The notes under the pieces are model-generated. The model had not been told where the DNA came from, did not search any database, and saw nothing but the letters and a program-made list of their open reading frames with translations. Of a stretch of DNA of 64,000 bases, positions 37,101 to 43,468 are shown piece after piece; position 1 is the stretch's first letter, and each line of letters opens with the position of its first letter. This DNA is from Galbitalea soli (GTDB lineage: Bacteria; Actinomycetota; Actinomycetes; Actinomycetales; Microbacteriaceae), in contig NZ_JAAGWZ010000001.1 of the NCBI RefSeq assembly GCF_010686725.1, positions 1,214,700-1,278,699 of the forward strand. Direction: 5' to 3'. The position numbers were made by a program, and so were the translations under genes.

Positions 37101-37990
37101 GCGATCAATGCGTTTTTACCGCCGCCGAGGTGCCATAGTGACGACGTTGATTGTCCACTCTTGGTGAGGTAGTCGACGCCACCGTCACTCGACGAACGAA
37201 GTCCGTAGGCAAGGCCAGAGGTATGCGCTAAGACAACTCGCACCTTCGCAGGCGATGCGTTCGTCCCGCCGGCCGCTAGTGCAACAAGACTGTTTCCCTC
37301 CACACCGACAGTGCGGTTCCCAACTTGTGCCGCCGACGTAATTTGTCCACTCACGATCGAGTCAGACACTTTATTCCCGGAGGACAAATCGAAGCGCAAG
37401 ACTTCAGTCACTTGTTGCCGTGCGCCCAGGCTGGCGGTGAAATCTGCCGAGCCATCAAGTCCGCAACTGGGAGAGAAGTAGAACGACCCGACGCCGGCCG
37501 CGAGCGCGGTCACCCGTCGCTTCGCAACATTGATCGAGTAGGCATATGCACCGGCGAAGCGTTGTTCGGCGACGTTCTCGCCTGACCCTGGCAAGATCGC
37601 GACCGCCACATACTTGCCATCCGGCGAGAGACACTGGTAGCCGTACCAGTTCTGTTCATCCAAGTTTGCGGGCTTGATCACCGCTAGATCAGACCAAGCA
37701 AATCCGCTGCCCTCAGTCGCGATTCGGACGTGGTAGCCGGCAGCGTCTCCCACCCCGTCGACAGCGATGTCAGGCTCGCCGGAGTGAACTGAAGAACTGG
37801 CGTTGGTGCTCCGAGCAGCCACGGTCCTTATCGGCGCGGTCCGCGTGCCTCCAGCCGCGGAAGCCGGCGTCGCCGAAAGTGTCGCGCTGAAGAGGGCCAA
37901 GGCCAGAATGATCGATAGGCCCCTACGCACGCCAATGACTGGCGAATCCAGGTGGAGCAGCTTTCTCCTCGCAACGAAGGGATGATCCAT
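31124..37990 (-). CDS. Giant exported RHS-repeat protein with lysozyme-like domain
   Basis: A 2288-residue protein. The start ATG at 37990 has AAAGGA 6 nt upstream. A signal peptide (basic, then IILALALFSATLSATPASA) is followed by a beta-rich domain of about 400 residues. A lytic-transglycosylase-like domain comes next (MEAIVSQESNYNQASWHA, CGYGLSQLTTGMH, YFAAWAYNTG), then a golvesin-like beta domain (YYKVKIHLPATG… DVAFDAVAFVP). A DUF6531-type entry (DPVDLSTGYFAQSTTDLS), some twenty YD/RHS repeats and the RHS core (SLQFNGQYVDDETGFIYLRARYYDP ending NPLTNVDPLGLWS) follow. The last about 165 residues are a variable Ala/Gly-rich tail with a hydrophobic segment, the expected place for a toxin. It is probably a secreted contact-dependent effector that can also open peptidoglycan. 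Confidence 0.93.
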   Translation of the reverse strand: MDHPFVARRKLLHLDSPVIGVRRGLSIILALALFSATLSATPASAAGGTRTAPIRTVAARSTNASSSVHSGEPDIAVDGVGDAAGYHVRIATEGSGFAWSDLAVIKPANLDEQNWYGYQCLSPDGKYVAVAILPGSGENVAEQRFAGAYAYSINVAKRRVTALAAGVGSFYFSPSCGLDGSADFTASLGARQQVTEVLRFDLSSGNKVSDSIVSGQITSAAQVGNRTVGVEGNSLVALAAGGTNASPAKVRVVLAHTSGLAYGLRSSSDGGVDYLTKSGQSTSSLWHLGGGKNALIATGQASRMQLFAGGAGRNFVVGYDDVLANPHVRPLVVDQLPLGPSVLSLQGTTAFGPSVRSKIQSAKHDVVLEPSTTDSDVGLTESTQTHRMTKSNFTTSPEFADHTDVALAGIGPQPGVENSNIAPNERAKSTTRTGPATAAATLQLASTFHATPALSSGATTPTCAIPRLNPTLQALQPGNAQVSWAIEMAEQGLLIGASSTRPANFDNMGLVSYQPSGDFPPISLHHPSSDTWASVPRSVMEAIVSQESNYNQASWHALPGIAGDPLIADYYGSGGTITSINYPSADCGYGLSQLTTGMHATDTSLSYHGQMKVAVDYQENVAAGLQILEKTWNQLYDAGVTANGGDPRYLENWYFAAWAYNTGVQPTAAYGNTTGCTPSPTCTGPDGTWGLGWSNNPANPSYNPARLNYLEYSYGDAAHPSSWPYQERILGWMGSPLVRYSYTAFTPPDYHGGSSWLQVPPFGTFCTSSNVCSNTGTYANNCGLVDYECWWHLPVTWVASCATTCATSSYTAVAGSTEPTYTPPASRPVTATCTIDTSVIPSGSIIVDDLSAPVDNLQGCSGSAWTSGGSFTLTPGTNTSGDPIGNIDIHQLGAGLGGHAYFTHTEPAASSSLINKGTWTPSLPSTQYYKVKIHLPATGAVASDVVYSVYPGSGGAVSNVRVNQDWGSEQWVTIGTFAMGPGGSVSLTNASNMTPGVFDVAFDAVAFVPMGGTPGVPIGGPKAVVDAPLGSNPAWVNCGCGARTAGDPVDLSTGYFAQSTTDLSTPGRGLPFAVTRSYGSAVADPAGPSGSNSVSGAFGPGWSYSYGMSTTTNASTGSVTVLQEDGSRVSFTLSGTTYTPQLPRFAVALTKSGTTYIYTRRGGSVFTFDTASGHLLAEYDQPGYFASPKYGQTLAYDGSGNLHTVTDPGGRIYTFTWTSGRVTKVTTSGGQEVDYSFNALGQLTNVYGVGTTRVAGVNSDDDHAQYSYTNVGLMTSFRTPANYGKTGTPTPVTTMVYDASERVTSQTDPMGSRMTILYGPDSATGIAAGQVLVTDAAGHKDLQTYANGLMTSETKGYGTTGAATWSYTYDPLTLGVASQTNPDGSIRTFSYDDNGDRISSSDELGRTTQSLYDGSGHLLQETTPDLLQRTLTYNTAGAETSEAIALPGQTAESSTSNPSPTTMRKASITHTDAAHPADPTTTVDFNGNVTSYSFDASGDLTSQTDSASHVTKYGYNTSRGLRIAIVSPRGVAAGTTTACVPPATGCTTFAYDMLGRLTQSIDPLGHRSSNTYDADGNVLTSTDANSHTTTNVYDNDDRLVSSSKPTGVTTNIYNGDGTLASTTDYGAHATSYAYDALGRLVSSTDPDGKITQYGYDTVGNRTTVTDPNGTIAHATFDAARQESAITYSGTLVAPSVSFTYDNGGRRTSMTDASGTSSYTYDSFGELISFTNGNGSTVGYGYDADGNQTSITYPGTGNTVIRTFNNLNQLSAVKDPAARITSFGYDADGRQVTTTYPNGDSVATAYNDASQETSTALANGSTALDAFAYGRDNVGNETSVTPSNGALGGSMSFTYDSNNQLAASVVSGATITNTFDSAGNPTKVGAVTQVFDTADRLCWTSTGTPANPTCSSPTPGANLYGSNYDGERTSMTPSAGVATNYTWNGAGELAGISGATTANYVYNGDGLRSAKTAGGTTTHFTWSEGAVVPELLTDGTSNYLYGPSGAPIEQTSVSGASSPSWIFADAHGSTAALLDLAGAVVGRYAYSAWGAVASHSGARSTSLQFNGQYVDDETGFIYLRARYYDPATALFLSVDAMVGETLSAFTYANNNPLTNVDPLGLWSTEDTWKVVGLVGLGLAMIALGATGIGLILDAGAVGAEAALGADLAASLAVEGADAAAGATEAADAAAAASRAANAAAAAEKVKAIADAGSKGIDVAQCAIARDRGACAGALLDVGGAESERIGEVIGGTAGRRVTIGTRAVSTVGGIGMGIAAVPGEVGGIYCDTR

Positions 37991-38403
37991 CGGCTGTCCT
38001 TTCGGGCGTGAGGTTGACTCAAACGTCATCCTCTAGGAAAGCTCACCCTGGCAGCGGAAGTACAGGTTTGTATAGTCCTCATTTGGGTGGACACACACAT
38101 CTACGAAGCACCTCGCGCTCTCGATGAAGCTCAACCTCCCAGAGCCGCATGGCCCGTGCTCTGAATAACTGTGCCGTGCCGAAAGGATCCGTCCTGGCCA
38201 ACCGAACGACGGACCGGATGCCCAGCTACTCGTGACCGCCACCTCGCCGGTCCGGGGTAGTCAAAGGCGCCTCCACGGCACTTGCGCTGATGAGACATTT
38301 CTTCAGGTCGTCCTAAATGAGGACTAGCCAAGTTTTCGCCAATGGTGCAGATTTACACCACGGGCCCACATCGCCTCACGAATCCTCAGGAAAGGCAACG
38401 TAA
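37991..38403. other. Divergent intergenic region between the RHS gene and an exported-protein operon
   Basis: About 410 bp separate two divergently read genes. It must contain both promoters. A minus-strand frame (38242 to 38033) ends four codons upstream of the RHS ribosome site but has no ribosome site or recognisable content, so I do not call it. No strong promoter hexamers are evident to me. Confidence 0.5.
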
Positions 38404-38445
38404 ATGAATGTGAAAGAGTCGATACTCGGGTTACGCAGTGAATAG
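38404..38445 (+). CDS. 13-codon leader peptide overlapping the exported-protein start
   Basis: ATG at 38404, preceded at 8 nt by AGGAAAGG, opens a 13-codon frame (MNVKESILGLRSE) ending TAG at 38443-38445. The GTG start of the exported protein (38438) lies inside it in another frame and lacks a ribosome site of its own. This looks like a translational coupling leader. Confidence 0.45.
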   Translation: MNVKESILGLRSE

Positions 38446-38986
38446 GCGATCGGCTGTGTTGTCAAGCGCAGCTGTTGTCCTCGCTGTTGGCGCCCTGACT
38501 TTCGGTGCGACGTCGGCCAGTGCCGTGACCGGCGGGCAGACGGATAGTGAGCTTGTCACGCCCGCGATCAAGAACGATTCGGGCGAGTTCTTCACCGAGG
38601 CGCAGATCGATACCGTCTGGCGCGCTGTCACCGCGCACTATCCCGAACCGCTGCCGGAAGGCGTTTCCTTTCCAGCCGTCGCGCCCAGCTTCTTTCACCC
38701 AAACGATGGCAGGAACACATTGTTCCAAGCGGGTCTACCAGATGAGATTGCGGCTTCCTTTTGGGACTGCGCATGGCTCAAGGTATCGATCGAGGCCGCG
38801 AATGCCGGCAAGGGCGACATCGCAAAATCCGCAACGGCAGAGCTGGACAATTACGAGTCCCTGCCCTCGATTTCTAGCGAGCATGCGTCGGAATTTCGTG
38901 CGGCAATAGCAAAGTACGCCGCCGAATCGCACATCCAAGATCTGCAGGAAGCTCAGCGCCAATTCGAATGTGGAGGCCTCGAATGA
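38438..38986 (+). CDS. Exported protein with CAW-containing domain, function unknown
   Basis: A 182-residue protein. The N-terminus (NRRSAVLSSAAVVLAVGALT, cleavage near ATSASA-V) is a Sec signal peptide. The mature part contains YPEPLPEGVSFPAV, FWDCAWLKVSIEAANAGKG and a C-terminal QRQFECGGLE; two Cys could form a disulfide. A clear structural relative is the protein at 40593-41522 (WPYALPVGQAFP, FFRCAWQSAYLKG, NAVDC). The GTG start has no ribosome site; a leader frame upstream does. The stop overlaps the next gene (ATGA). Confidence 0.7.
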   Translation: MNRRSAVLSSAAVVLAVGALTFGATSASAVTGGQTDSELVTPAIKNDSGEFFTEAQIDTVWRAVTAHYPEPLPEGVSFPAVAPSFFHPNDGRNTLFQAGLPDEIAASFWDCAWLKVSIEAANAGKGDIAKSATAELDNYESLPSISSEHASEFRAAIAKYAAESHIQDLQEAQRQFECGGLE

Positions 38987-39459
38987 TCAGTCTCAAAGAA
39001 ACAGGCTCGAAGCGCTCTGGTCGGCCTCAGCTGATTGCAGTTGCTTCATTTCTTCTCGTGTGCGCAACTGTGTTCGTCAGTGCAGAGTGGGCGTCAGCGA
39101 CAACCTCTACCGCGATACATGGCTCGCAGACGGGTAACAGTCAGGTTTACTGGACGACCGCGAGATACAACACACAGTCCTCGGGAAACCGCATGTCGAT
39201 CTCTCCATACAGCAGCGCGAGCTGCGGAGCGCCAACAATACTGTTTGGTGCTCGGAGTACGGCAGCAGCGGGCAGCTCGTTTGCGAAAACGAACACGATG
39301 AATGAAACTCAAAGTAGCCCCTTCTTCGCGCCCGCCAACGGGAATCAAGACCTCCCAAGTGGAGTGTTTTATTTAACAACTTACTTGGGCCCAACGAGTG
39401 GTTGCGTCAGCCAAACGCCCACCTGGTACGCAACCCTGATCTACGATCAGCCGTTCTAA
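38983..39459 (+). CDS. Small exported protein, function unknown
   Basis: A 158-residue protein from the ATG overlapping the previous stop. The signal peptide is GRPQLIAVASFLLVCATVFV, with likely cleavage after EWASA. The mature chain is rich in Ser, Thr, Asn and aromatic residues (TTSTAIHGSQTGNSQVYWTT; PTILFGARSTAA; GVFYLTTYLGPTSGCVSQTP) with two Cys. The composition is that of a beta-sandwich secreted protein. No family is recognised. It is probably secreted together with the preceding protein. Confidence 0.68.
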   Translation: MISLKETGSKRSGRPQLIAVASFLLVCATVFVSAEWASATTSTAIHGSQTGNSQVYWTTARYNTQSSGNRMSISPYSSASCGAPTILFGARSTAAAGSSFAKTNTMNETQSSPFFAPANGNQDLPSGVFYLTTYLGPTSGCVSQTPTWYATLIYDQPF

Positions 39460-39513
39460 AACGCCTCGACGCGACAGTGGCGGTGAACATCGCTCGCCGC
39501 GAACATTTTCCAT

Positions 39514-39546
39514 GAATATTCCTCTTGCGGATGGGAATATATATTC
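39514..39546. promoter_or_regulatory. AT-rich palindromic promoter region of the PadR operon
   Basis: Two palindromes, GAATATTC (39514-39521) and GAATATATATTC (39535-39546), lie 14-46 bp upstream of the PadR start codon in an otherwise GC-rich region. They overlap where a -10 element would be. Autoregulation by the PadR protein is the simplest reading. Confidence 0.5.
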
Positions 39547-39559
39547 TTATGATCGCTGT

Positions 39560-39907
39560 ATGGTCTCTCGTCCAGCGAATCGACTCCTTGACATTGAATA
39601 CATGATCTTGGAGAGCAGCCACTCTTTGCGGAGTCAAGGCGAAGACATCTACGGCTTCGCCTTAGCGAAGGATATTGAAACTGCGCACGGGCATCGCGGG
39701 CTCCTCGGTCATGGGACTTTATATAAGGCGTTGAGCAGACTTGTCGCGATGGGGCTGCTCGAATCCAGTTGGGAAGATTCCACCGTCAGCGAAGCCGCAG
39801 GCCGTCCACGACGGCGCTTGTACAGCCTGACTGGCGAAGGCGAGCGGGTCATGGCTGAACGCCCCTTGGTGCAACTCGTCTCGTCCACCGGCGCAGCGTT
39901 CGCATGA
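39560..39907 (+). CDS. PadR-family transcriptional regulator
   Basis: A 115-residue PadR-type winged-helix protein: LLDIEYMILESSHSLRSQGEDIYGFALAKDI, then GHGTLYKALSRLVAMGLLES, a wing with GRPRRRLYSLTGEGERVMAE and a short C-terminus that lacks the long dimerisation helix of subfamily 1. The ATG at 39560 has almost no leader ribosome site, so it may be expressed from a very short leader. Its stop overlaps the start of the membrane-protein gene (ATGA at 39904), a standard PadR plus integral-membrane-partner arrangement. Confidence 0.88.
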   Translation: MVSRPANRLLDIEYMILESSHSLRSQGEDIYGFALAKDIETAHGHRGLLGHGTLYKALSRLVAMGLLESSWEDSTVSEAAGRPRRRLYSLTGEGERVMAERPLVQLVSSTGAAFA

Positions 39908-40596
39908 CTGACTTTGACTCGCGACAGTTCGCGCGATCCAGCGCCAAGGTTCTTGCGTGGTGTCATGTATACACACGGGGATTGCCCGCAGCAGTTGCGT
40001 CCACTCGGCTCGAAGAAATGCTTTCGGAAGTGTATGAGCACGAGGTCGACGCGCAGCGTGCGGGGCTCGATTCCAAGCGAGCAGCACGCGCGCTATTGGT
40101 ACGAGCGGTAAGGGGCGCGTGGGCCGATGTGCTTTGGAGACTGATGCAGCAACGACAATCTGGCTCATATCGTCAACTGATACGACTCGCGGGCAATGGA
40201 TTGAACCTTGGAATGTTCTGCCTGGCGGTGATAGTAATCTCAGGCGGATCGCTCGCAGTCGCGCGTAATCTGACGCTTTCTGATATCACCTCCGCCCACA
40301 CTCCCGCTCCCTCTGTGGCGGTGGTCACCGCAGCCGTCGCCGCAAGCATGTGCGCCGCGATCATGTTCGCGAGACGGCGCTCGCGCTTGGTAGGCGCAAT
40401 CTGGCTAACGGTGTCTTCTCAGGTCGTCTTATTCCAAGGCCTCCAGCTAATGGCGCGCACGACAACAGTGCTGCTGTCTGCAGAGCAAAACCTTCACATT
40501 TGGTCGGTGTGTCTGGCACTGACGTCCGGGGGCGTCGGCTTGTTCTGTCTTGCATACACGCTTTGGTCGTCACCGCTCACTAAGGAGGACAAATGA
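39904..40596 (+). CDS. Four-span membrane protein, PadR partner
   Basis: A 230-residue protein. The N-terminal about 90 residues are cytoplasmic and charged (STRLEEMLSEVYEHEVDAQR; RAVRGAWADVLWRLMQQ), followed by four hydrophobic spans in two pairs (LNLGMFCLAVIVISGGSLAV, VAVVTAAVAASMCAAIMFA, LVGAIWLTVSSQVVLFQGL, VCLALTSGGVGLFCLAYTLW). It overlaps the PadR gene upstream and the LysM-like gene downstream by 4 bp each, so the three are made together. The arrangement resembles anti-sigma-like or sensor partners of PadR regulators; the function is unknown. Confidence 0.75.
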   Translation: MTDFDSRQFARSSAKVLAWCHVYTRGLPAAVASTRLEEMLSEVYEHEVDAQRAGLDSKRAARALLVRAVRGAWADVLWRLMQQRQSGSYRQLIRLAGNGLNLGMFCLAVIVISGGSLAVARNLTLSDITSAHTPAPSVAVVTAAVAASMCAAIMFARRRSRLVGAIWLTVSSQVVLFQGLQLMARTTTVLLSAEQNLHIWSVCLALTSGGVGLFCLAYTLWSSPLTKEDK

Positions 40597-41522
40597 GACG
40601 ATGGGTCATCGCGGGTGTCGGGATGGTTGGCCTTCTCGCAATAATCGTCGCTTTGACGAGTGGAGTGGTCGCCTACAGCAGTGCCGCGACTCACACGCGA
40701 CATCTTGGATCTCCGTCTGCAGCAGCCTCTTTCCAGGGGCCATACATGGCTGCGGTTAGGGATTGGCCATACGCGCTACCGGTGGGTCAGGCTTTCCCTC
40801 GGCGACTGCCCGCTGGCCAGGCGACCACCGCAGCGGATGCGAAGCCATTCGTCTCGACCTTTTTCCGGTGTGCTTGGCAGTCGGCCTACTTGAAAGGGGA
40901 CCGGTTCGCGCAGGAGCTAGCCCTAACGAATTTGAGCCTCTGGCGTCGCATGCCGCATGCGGATGACGACAATGTCTGGCAGTGGGAGGTCATCGCGCCG
41001 GCCCTCCGGGGGGACGCAAGTTCGCTACGGAATCTCTATAACGCGGTTGACTGCGCCCCCTACCGGGAGTCTGTCTCGACACCCGCGAATGGACTCACCG
41101 TCCACAGATCTCAAGTTCAAGCTCTGCTACCTGCAGCGATCCTGGATCTTTGCGTAGGCGCGTCGAAGTTGGCGCCGTGTGATCCACGCTACGGTCCAAA
41201 TTCGGTCACGGACGGCGGGAAGGAACCCGGTGCCATGGGCTCCACGACGAGCGACGGCGCCGGCAGGCCGGCCGCCTACATCGTGGCCGCCGGCGACAAT
41301 CCCGACGCAATCGCCGACCGCTTCGGCGGTCTGAACTTGTGGGCGTTGAACTGTGCGCGCCGGACCGACCTAAGACTGTTTGCAGGTGACGTCGTCAACC
41401 TCGACAAGTACACAGTCGCGACAGTCGGAGATGAGGATGGCCGAACCAACCCCGCGAGCGAATCCGAGCGAGTATCGTGCTTGGTCCAGTCCGCGATTCC
41501 ACAGGCACAGTTGCCTCGCTGA
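40593..41522 (+). CDS. Membrane-anchored protein with CAW-containing domain and LysM-like C-terminus
   Basis: A 309-residue protein. An N-terminal anchor or signal (WVIAGVGMVGLLAIIVALTS) is followed by an extracytoplasmic domain with WPYALPVGQAFP and FFRCAWQSAYLKG, related to the exported protein at 38438, and by NAVDC. The C-terminal 50 residues resemble LysM (AAYIVAAGDNPDAIADRFGG, LNLWALNCARRTDLRLFAGD), suggesting peptidoglycan binding. It is the third gene of the PadR operon. A role at the cell wall is inferred. Confidence 0.72.
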   Translation: MRRWVIAGVGMVGLLAIIVALTSGVVAYSSAATHTRHLGSPSAAASFQGPYMAAVRDWPYALPVGQAFPRRLPAGQATTAADAKPFVSTFFRCAWQSAYLKGDRFAQELALTNLSLWRRMPHADDDNVWQWEVIAPALRGDASSLRNLYNAVDCAPYRESVSTPANGLTVHRSQVQALLPAAILDLCVGASKLAPCDPRYGPNSVTDGGKEPGAMGSTTSDGAGRPAAYIVAAGDNPDAIADRFGGLNLWALNCARRTDLRLFAGDVVNLDKYTVATVGDEDGRTNPASESERVSCLVQSAIPQAQLPR

Positions 41523-41529
41523 AGCACGG

Positions 41530-41930
41530 AGATCAAGAGTTTCACTTCGTGGATGAAGGGCAGCACAGAGGCCAGAAGGTTTGAGGCGAGGCGAGCGGAT
41601 ATGGCAGCGATGCAGGTGGACGTGTTCGTGACCTGGGCAAGGAGTTCAAGCGTCTCGCCGACAAACCGGGTCGACAGCTTGGCGTTCATGTCCCGCAGCC
41701 GCTCGATCGAATCGTCGCGGTCCTTGATGTGTGTCTCGTACCTTTACTTCAGCGACTTCTCGGCGAGTTGCATCTCCGGGTGGGCCCTCTCGAGCCCACT
41801 CTTCAGCTCGGCCCGCTCCTCCTCTGCTATCGCAAGCGCCTCCGCCACGGCGAGCCTTTGCTGAACGCCACCCGCGTCCAGCTTCGCCTGGAGGTCTTGG
41901 ATCTCGGCATCATCGGCGGCCGCGCCTCCT
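41530..41930 (-). pseudogene. Remnant of a DUF2130 coiled-coil gene
   Basis: Read on the minus strand, one frame contains a coiled coil (DDAEIQDLQAKLDAGGVQQR… ALAIAEEERAELKSGLERAH), a TAA at 41744-41746, and then in the same frame RYETHIKDRDDSIERLRDMN followed by AKLSTRFVGETLEL. The last part is the hallmark of DUF2130 proteins, in which a GETLE-type motif follows a coiled coil. After GETLE the family similarity ends and the catalytic-like C-terminal domain is missing. The gene is therefore truncated and carries an in-frame stop. Confidence 0.65.
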
Positions 41931-41976
41931 ACAGGTTTACTCGAACCCTCCGCTGAATCGCTTCTCTCCGCAGGCG

Positions 41977-42345
41977 TTGCTCTTCCGATCGACTGAGTCC
42001 GCTCGACGCGCTGAGGCCGATAAGCCCGCTGTTCAATCCGCCCGACAGTTGCGAGAAAAGGAACTGGATCAACTGGTCGAGCGATACCTCGAGGTCCGAA
42101 ACATGAGGCAGGTTGCCCGCGAGATGCGGGTGTCACGCACCACTGTCGCGAAGGTGCTCAAGGGCAGAGGAATTGATACCTCGTCGGGCATGAAGCCAGC
42201 CGATGTTGAGCGGGCCGTCGAACTTTACGTGGAAGGACACTCAAGTGGGGCCATCGGAAGGCGCCTGGGTTTCGACAACCACACTGTGCTCAACGCTCTT
42301 CGATCTGAGGGTGTTCAGATCCGGCCACAGCTCACGAGCAACTAA
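41977..42345 (+). CDS. Double helix-turn-helix DNA-binding protein, third family member
   Basis: A protein with two successive helix-turn-helix units like those at 23792: KELDQLVERYLEVRNMRQVA with REMRVSRTTVAKVLKGRG, then MKPADVERAVELYVEGHSSG with IGRRLGFDNHTVLNALRSEG. The start is uncertain. The frame is open far upstream, but that sequence is the complement of the DUF2130 remnant; a TTG at 41977 is the first reasonable choice and ATG at 42104 is too late. It sits next to another hypothetical gene facing the defence operon. Confidence 0.6.
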   Translation: MLFRSTESARRAEADKPAVQSARQLREKELDQLVERYLEVRNMRQVAREMRVSRTTVAKVLKGRGIDTSSGMKPADVERAVELYVEGHSSGAIGRRLGFDNHTVLNALRSEGVQIRPQLTSN

Positions 42346-42380
42346 TCGCATCGAACGCTCCTCCGCTCTACGCTCAAGCC

Positions 42381-43460
42381 ATGTCTTCGATTCTGACTCT
42401 CAACGCTAGGGACGGCGTGGGCCTCACAGTCGCTCGCAAGATGTTCAAGATGTCACCCGAGGAGTTCGGGGGTTTCATTCGCGAGCACCACACGACCCTC
42501 CAGAGCGAACTGGCAAAGGTCGGTGTCAATTACGACGCGCTGAGTCCGGCCCTTATCCCTTCGACTTCCCGTCATGAAATGGCCCTGCTCTTCAACATCG
42601 ATCTCATCGGCTCATCAATGTACGGAAGGGCCATCGCCAAGCGGCTCATTCCCCTACTCGAGCCCCAAGCAACCTTGAGCGTGCTAGTTGGCGATATCTT
42701 CCTGCACCCCCAAGCCGTCCGCGAGATGGCACGTTACGCCGGATTCGTGACTAGCGACCTTCAAGGGTGGGGTCAGGACTATCTCTTCTGCGTGTATCTC
42801 AACCACCTCACCGAAGGTCAGCGCGACGCTGTGCATAACGGATTCCTCGCGAGCCCTGGCTACCTCGGCTACGTGCGAACGACCTACAACTCTGCGTTTC
42901 GCACCATCGCGGGGTCGACGCTGCCCACCGCTTTTGTAAAACACAAGGGGTTCATGCTTGTTGACCACGGCGGGGATGACCCGTGGGTTGGAGATTCGAA
43001 CGAGATCGGCTACCCCTTCAAGGAGAACGGATACAAGGTCGTTAGCGCCAACAGCGAGCTCTTCTCGCCACTGCTCTCCTACAAGATCCAATCGGAAGTG
43101 ACTCCTCAATACCAGGAGGACGTGCTCGTCTCGCTCAACGCCATCTCGGATGAACCAATGTCGTTGGACGGTTTCGAGGTACTGCTGCCCGAAGCCAAGT
43201 TCGGTTACCTGCAATCTGCCAAGGGTGAGATCTTGAAGATCGCCGGCCTGGACAAGCACTCCCGCGAAGAGCTCGCTTCCGCGATTCGAGCCGAATTGGA
43301 TCACGACTACATCTACCGGCTGCAACACAACGTCGATGGCACCGTGCAATTCACTATCGCGCTGGAGCTGCCTCGCGACGAGACTCACCCAATGAAGGTG
43401 GCAGTCGGGCTCAAATACCTCCCGGCGACTAAGACACTGAGCATGGTCACTCTGACATAG
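42381..43460 (+). CDS. Hypothetical protein convergent with the defence operon
   Basis: A 359-residue soluble protein with no signal peptide or membrane segment. The N-terminus begins MSSILTLNARDGVGLTVARK and includes FNIDLIGSSMYGRAIAKRLI; the middle has VKHKGFMLVDHGGDDPWVGD; the C-terminus ends in strands and helices (DHDYIYRLQHNVDGTVQFTI, MKVAVGLKYLPATKTLSMVT). I recognise no family. It is not DndB-like despite similar size. It converges on the sigma-factor gene with only 8 bp between stops. Its placement suggests an accessory or defence-linked role, but nothing shows this directly. Confidence 0.7.
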   Translation: MSSILTLNARDGVGLTVARKMFKMSPEEFGGFIREHHTTLQSELAKVGVNYDALSPALIPSTSRHEMALLFNIDLIGSSMYGRAIAKRLIPLLEPQATLSVLVGDIFLHPQAVREMARYAGFVTSDLQGWGQDYLFCVYLNHLTEGQRDAVHNGFLASPGYLGYVRTTYNSAFRTIAGSTLPTAFVKHKGFMLVDHGGDDPWVGDSNEIGYPFKENGYKVVSANSELFSPLLSYKIQSEVTPQYQEDVLVSLNAISDEPMSLDGFEVLLPEAKFGYLQSAKGEILKIAGLDKHSREELASAIRAELDHDYIYRLQHNVDGTVQFTIALELPRDETHPMKVAVGLKYLPATKTLSMVTLT

Positions 43461-43468
43461 CCGCGGCC

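Noticed and set aside
38033..38242. 69-codon minus-strand frame just upstream of the RHS gene
   Set aside because: No ribosome site and no recognisable sequence; kept as unassigned intergenic DNA.
42381..43460. DndB-type regulator next to the DndD-like operon
   Set aside because: Similar length, but none of the DGQR-type motifs are visible; left as hypothetical.
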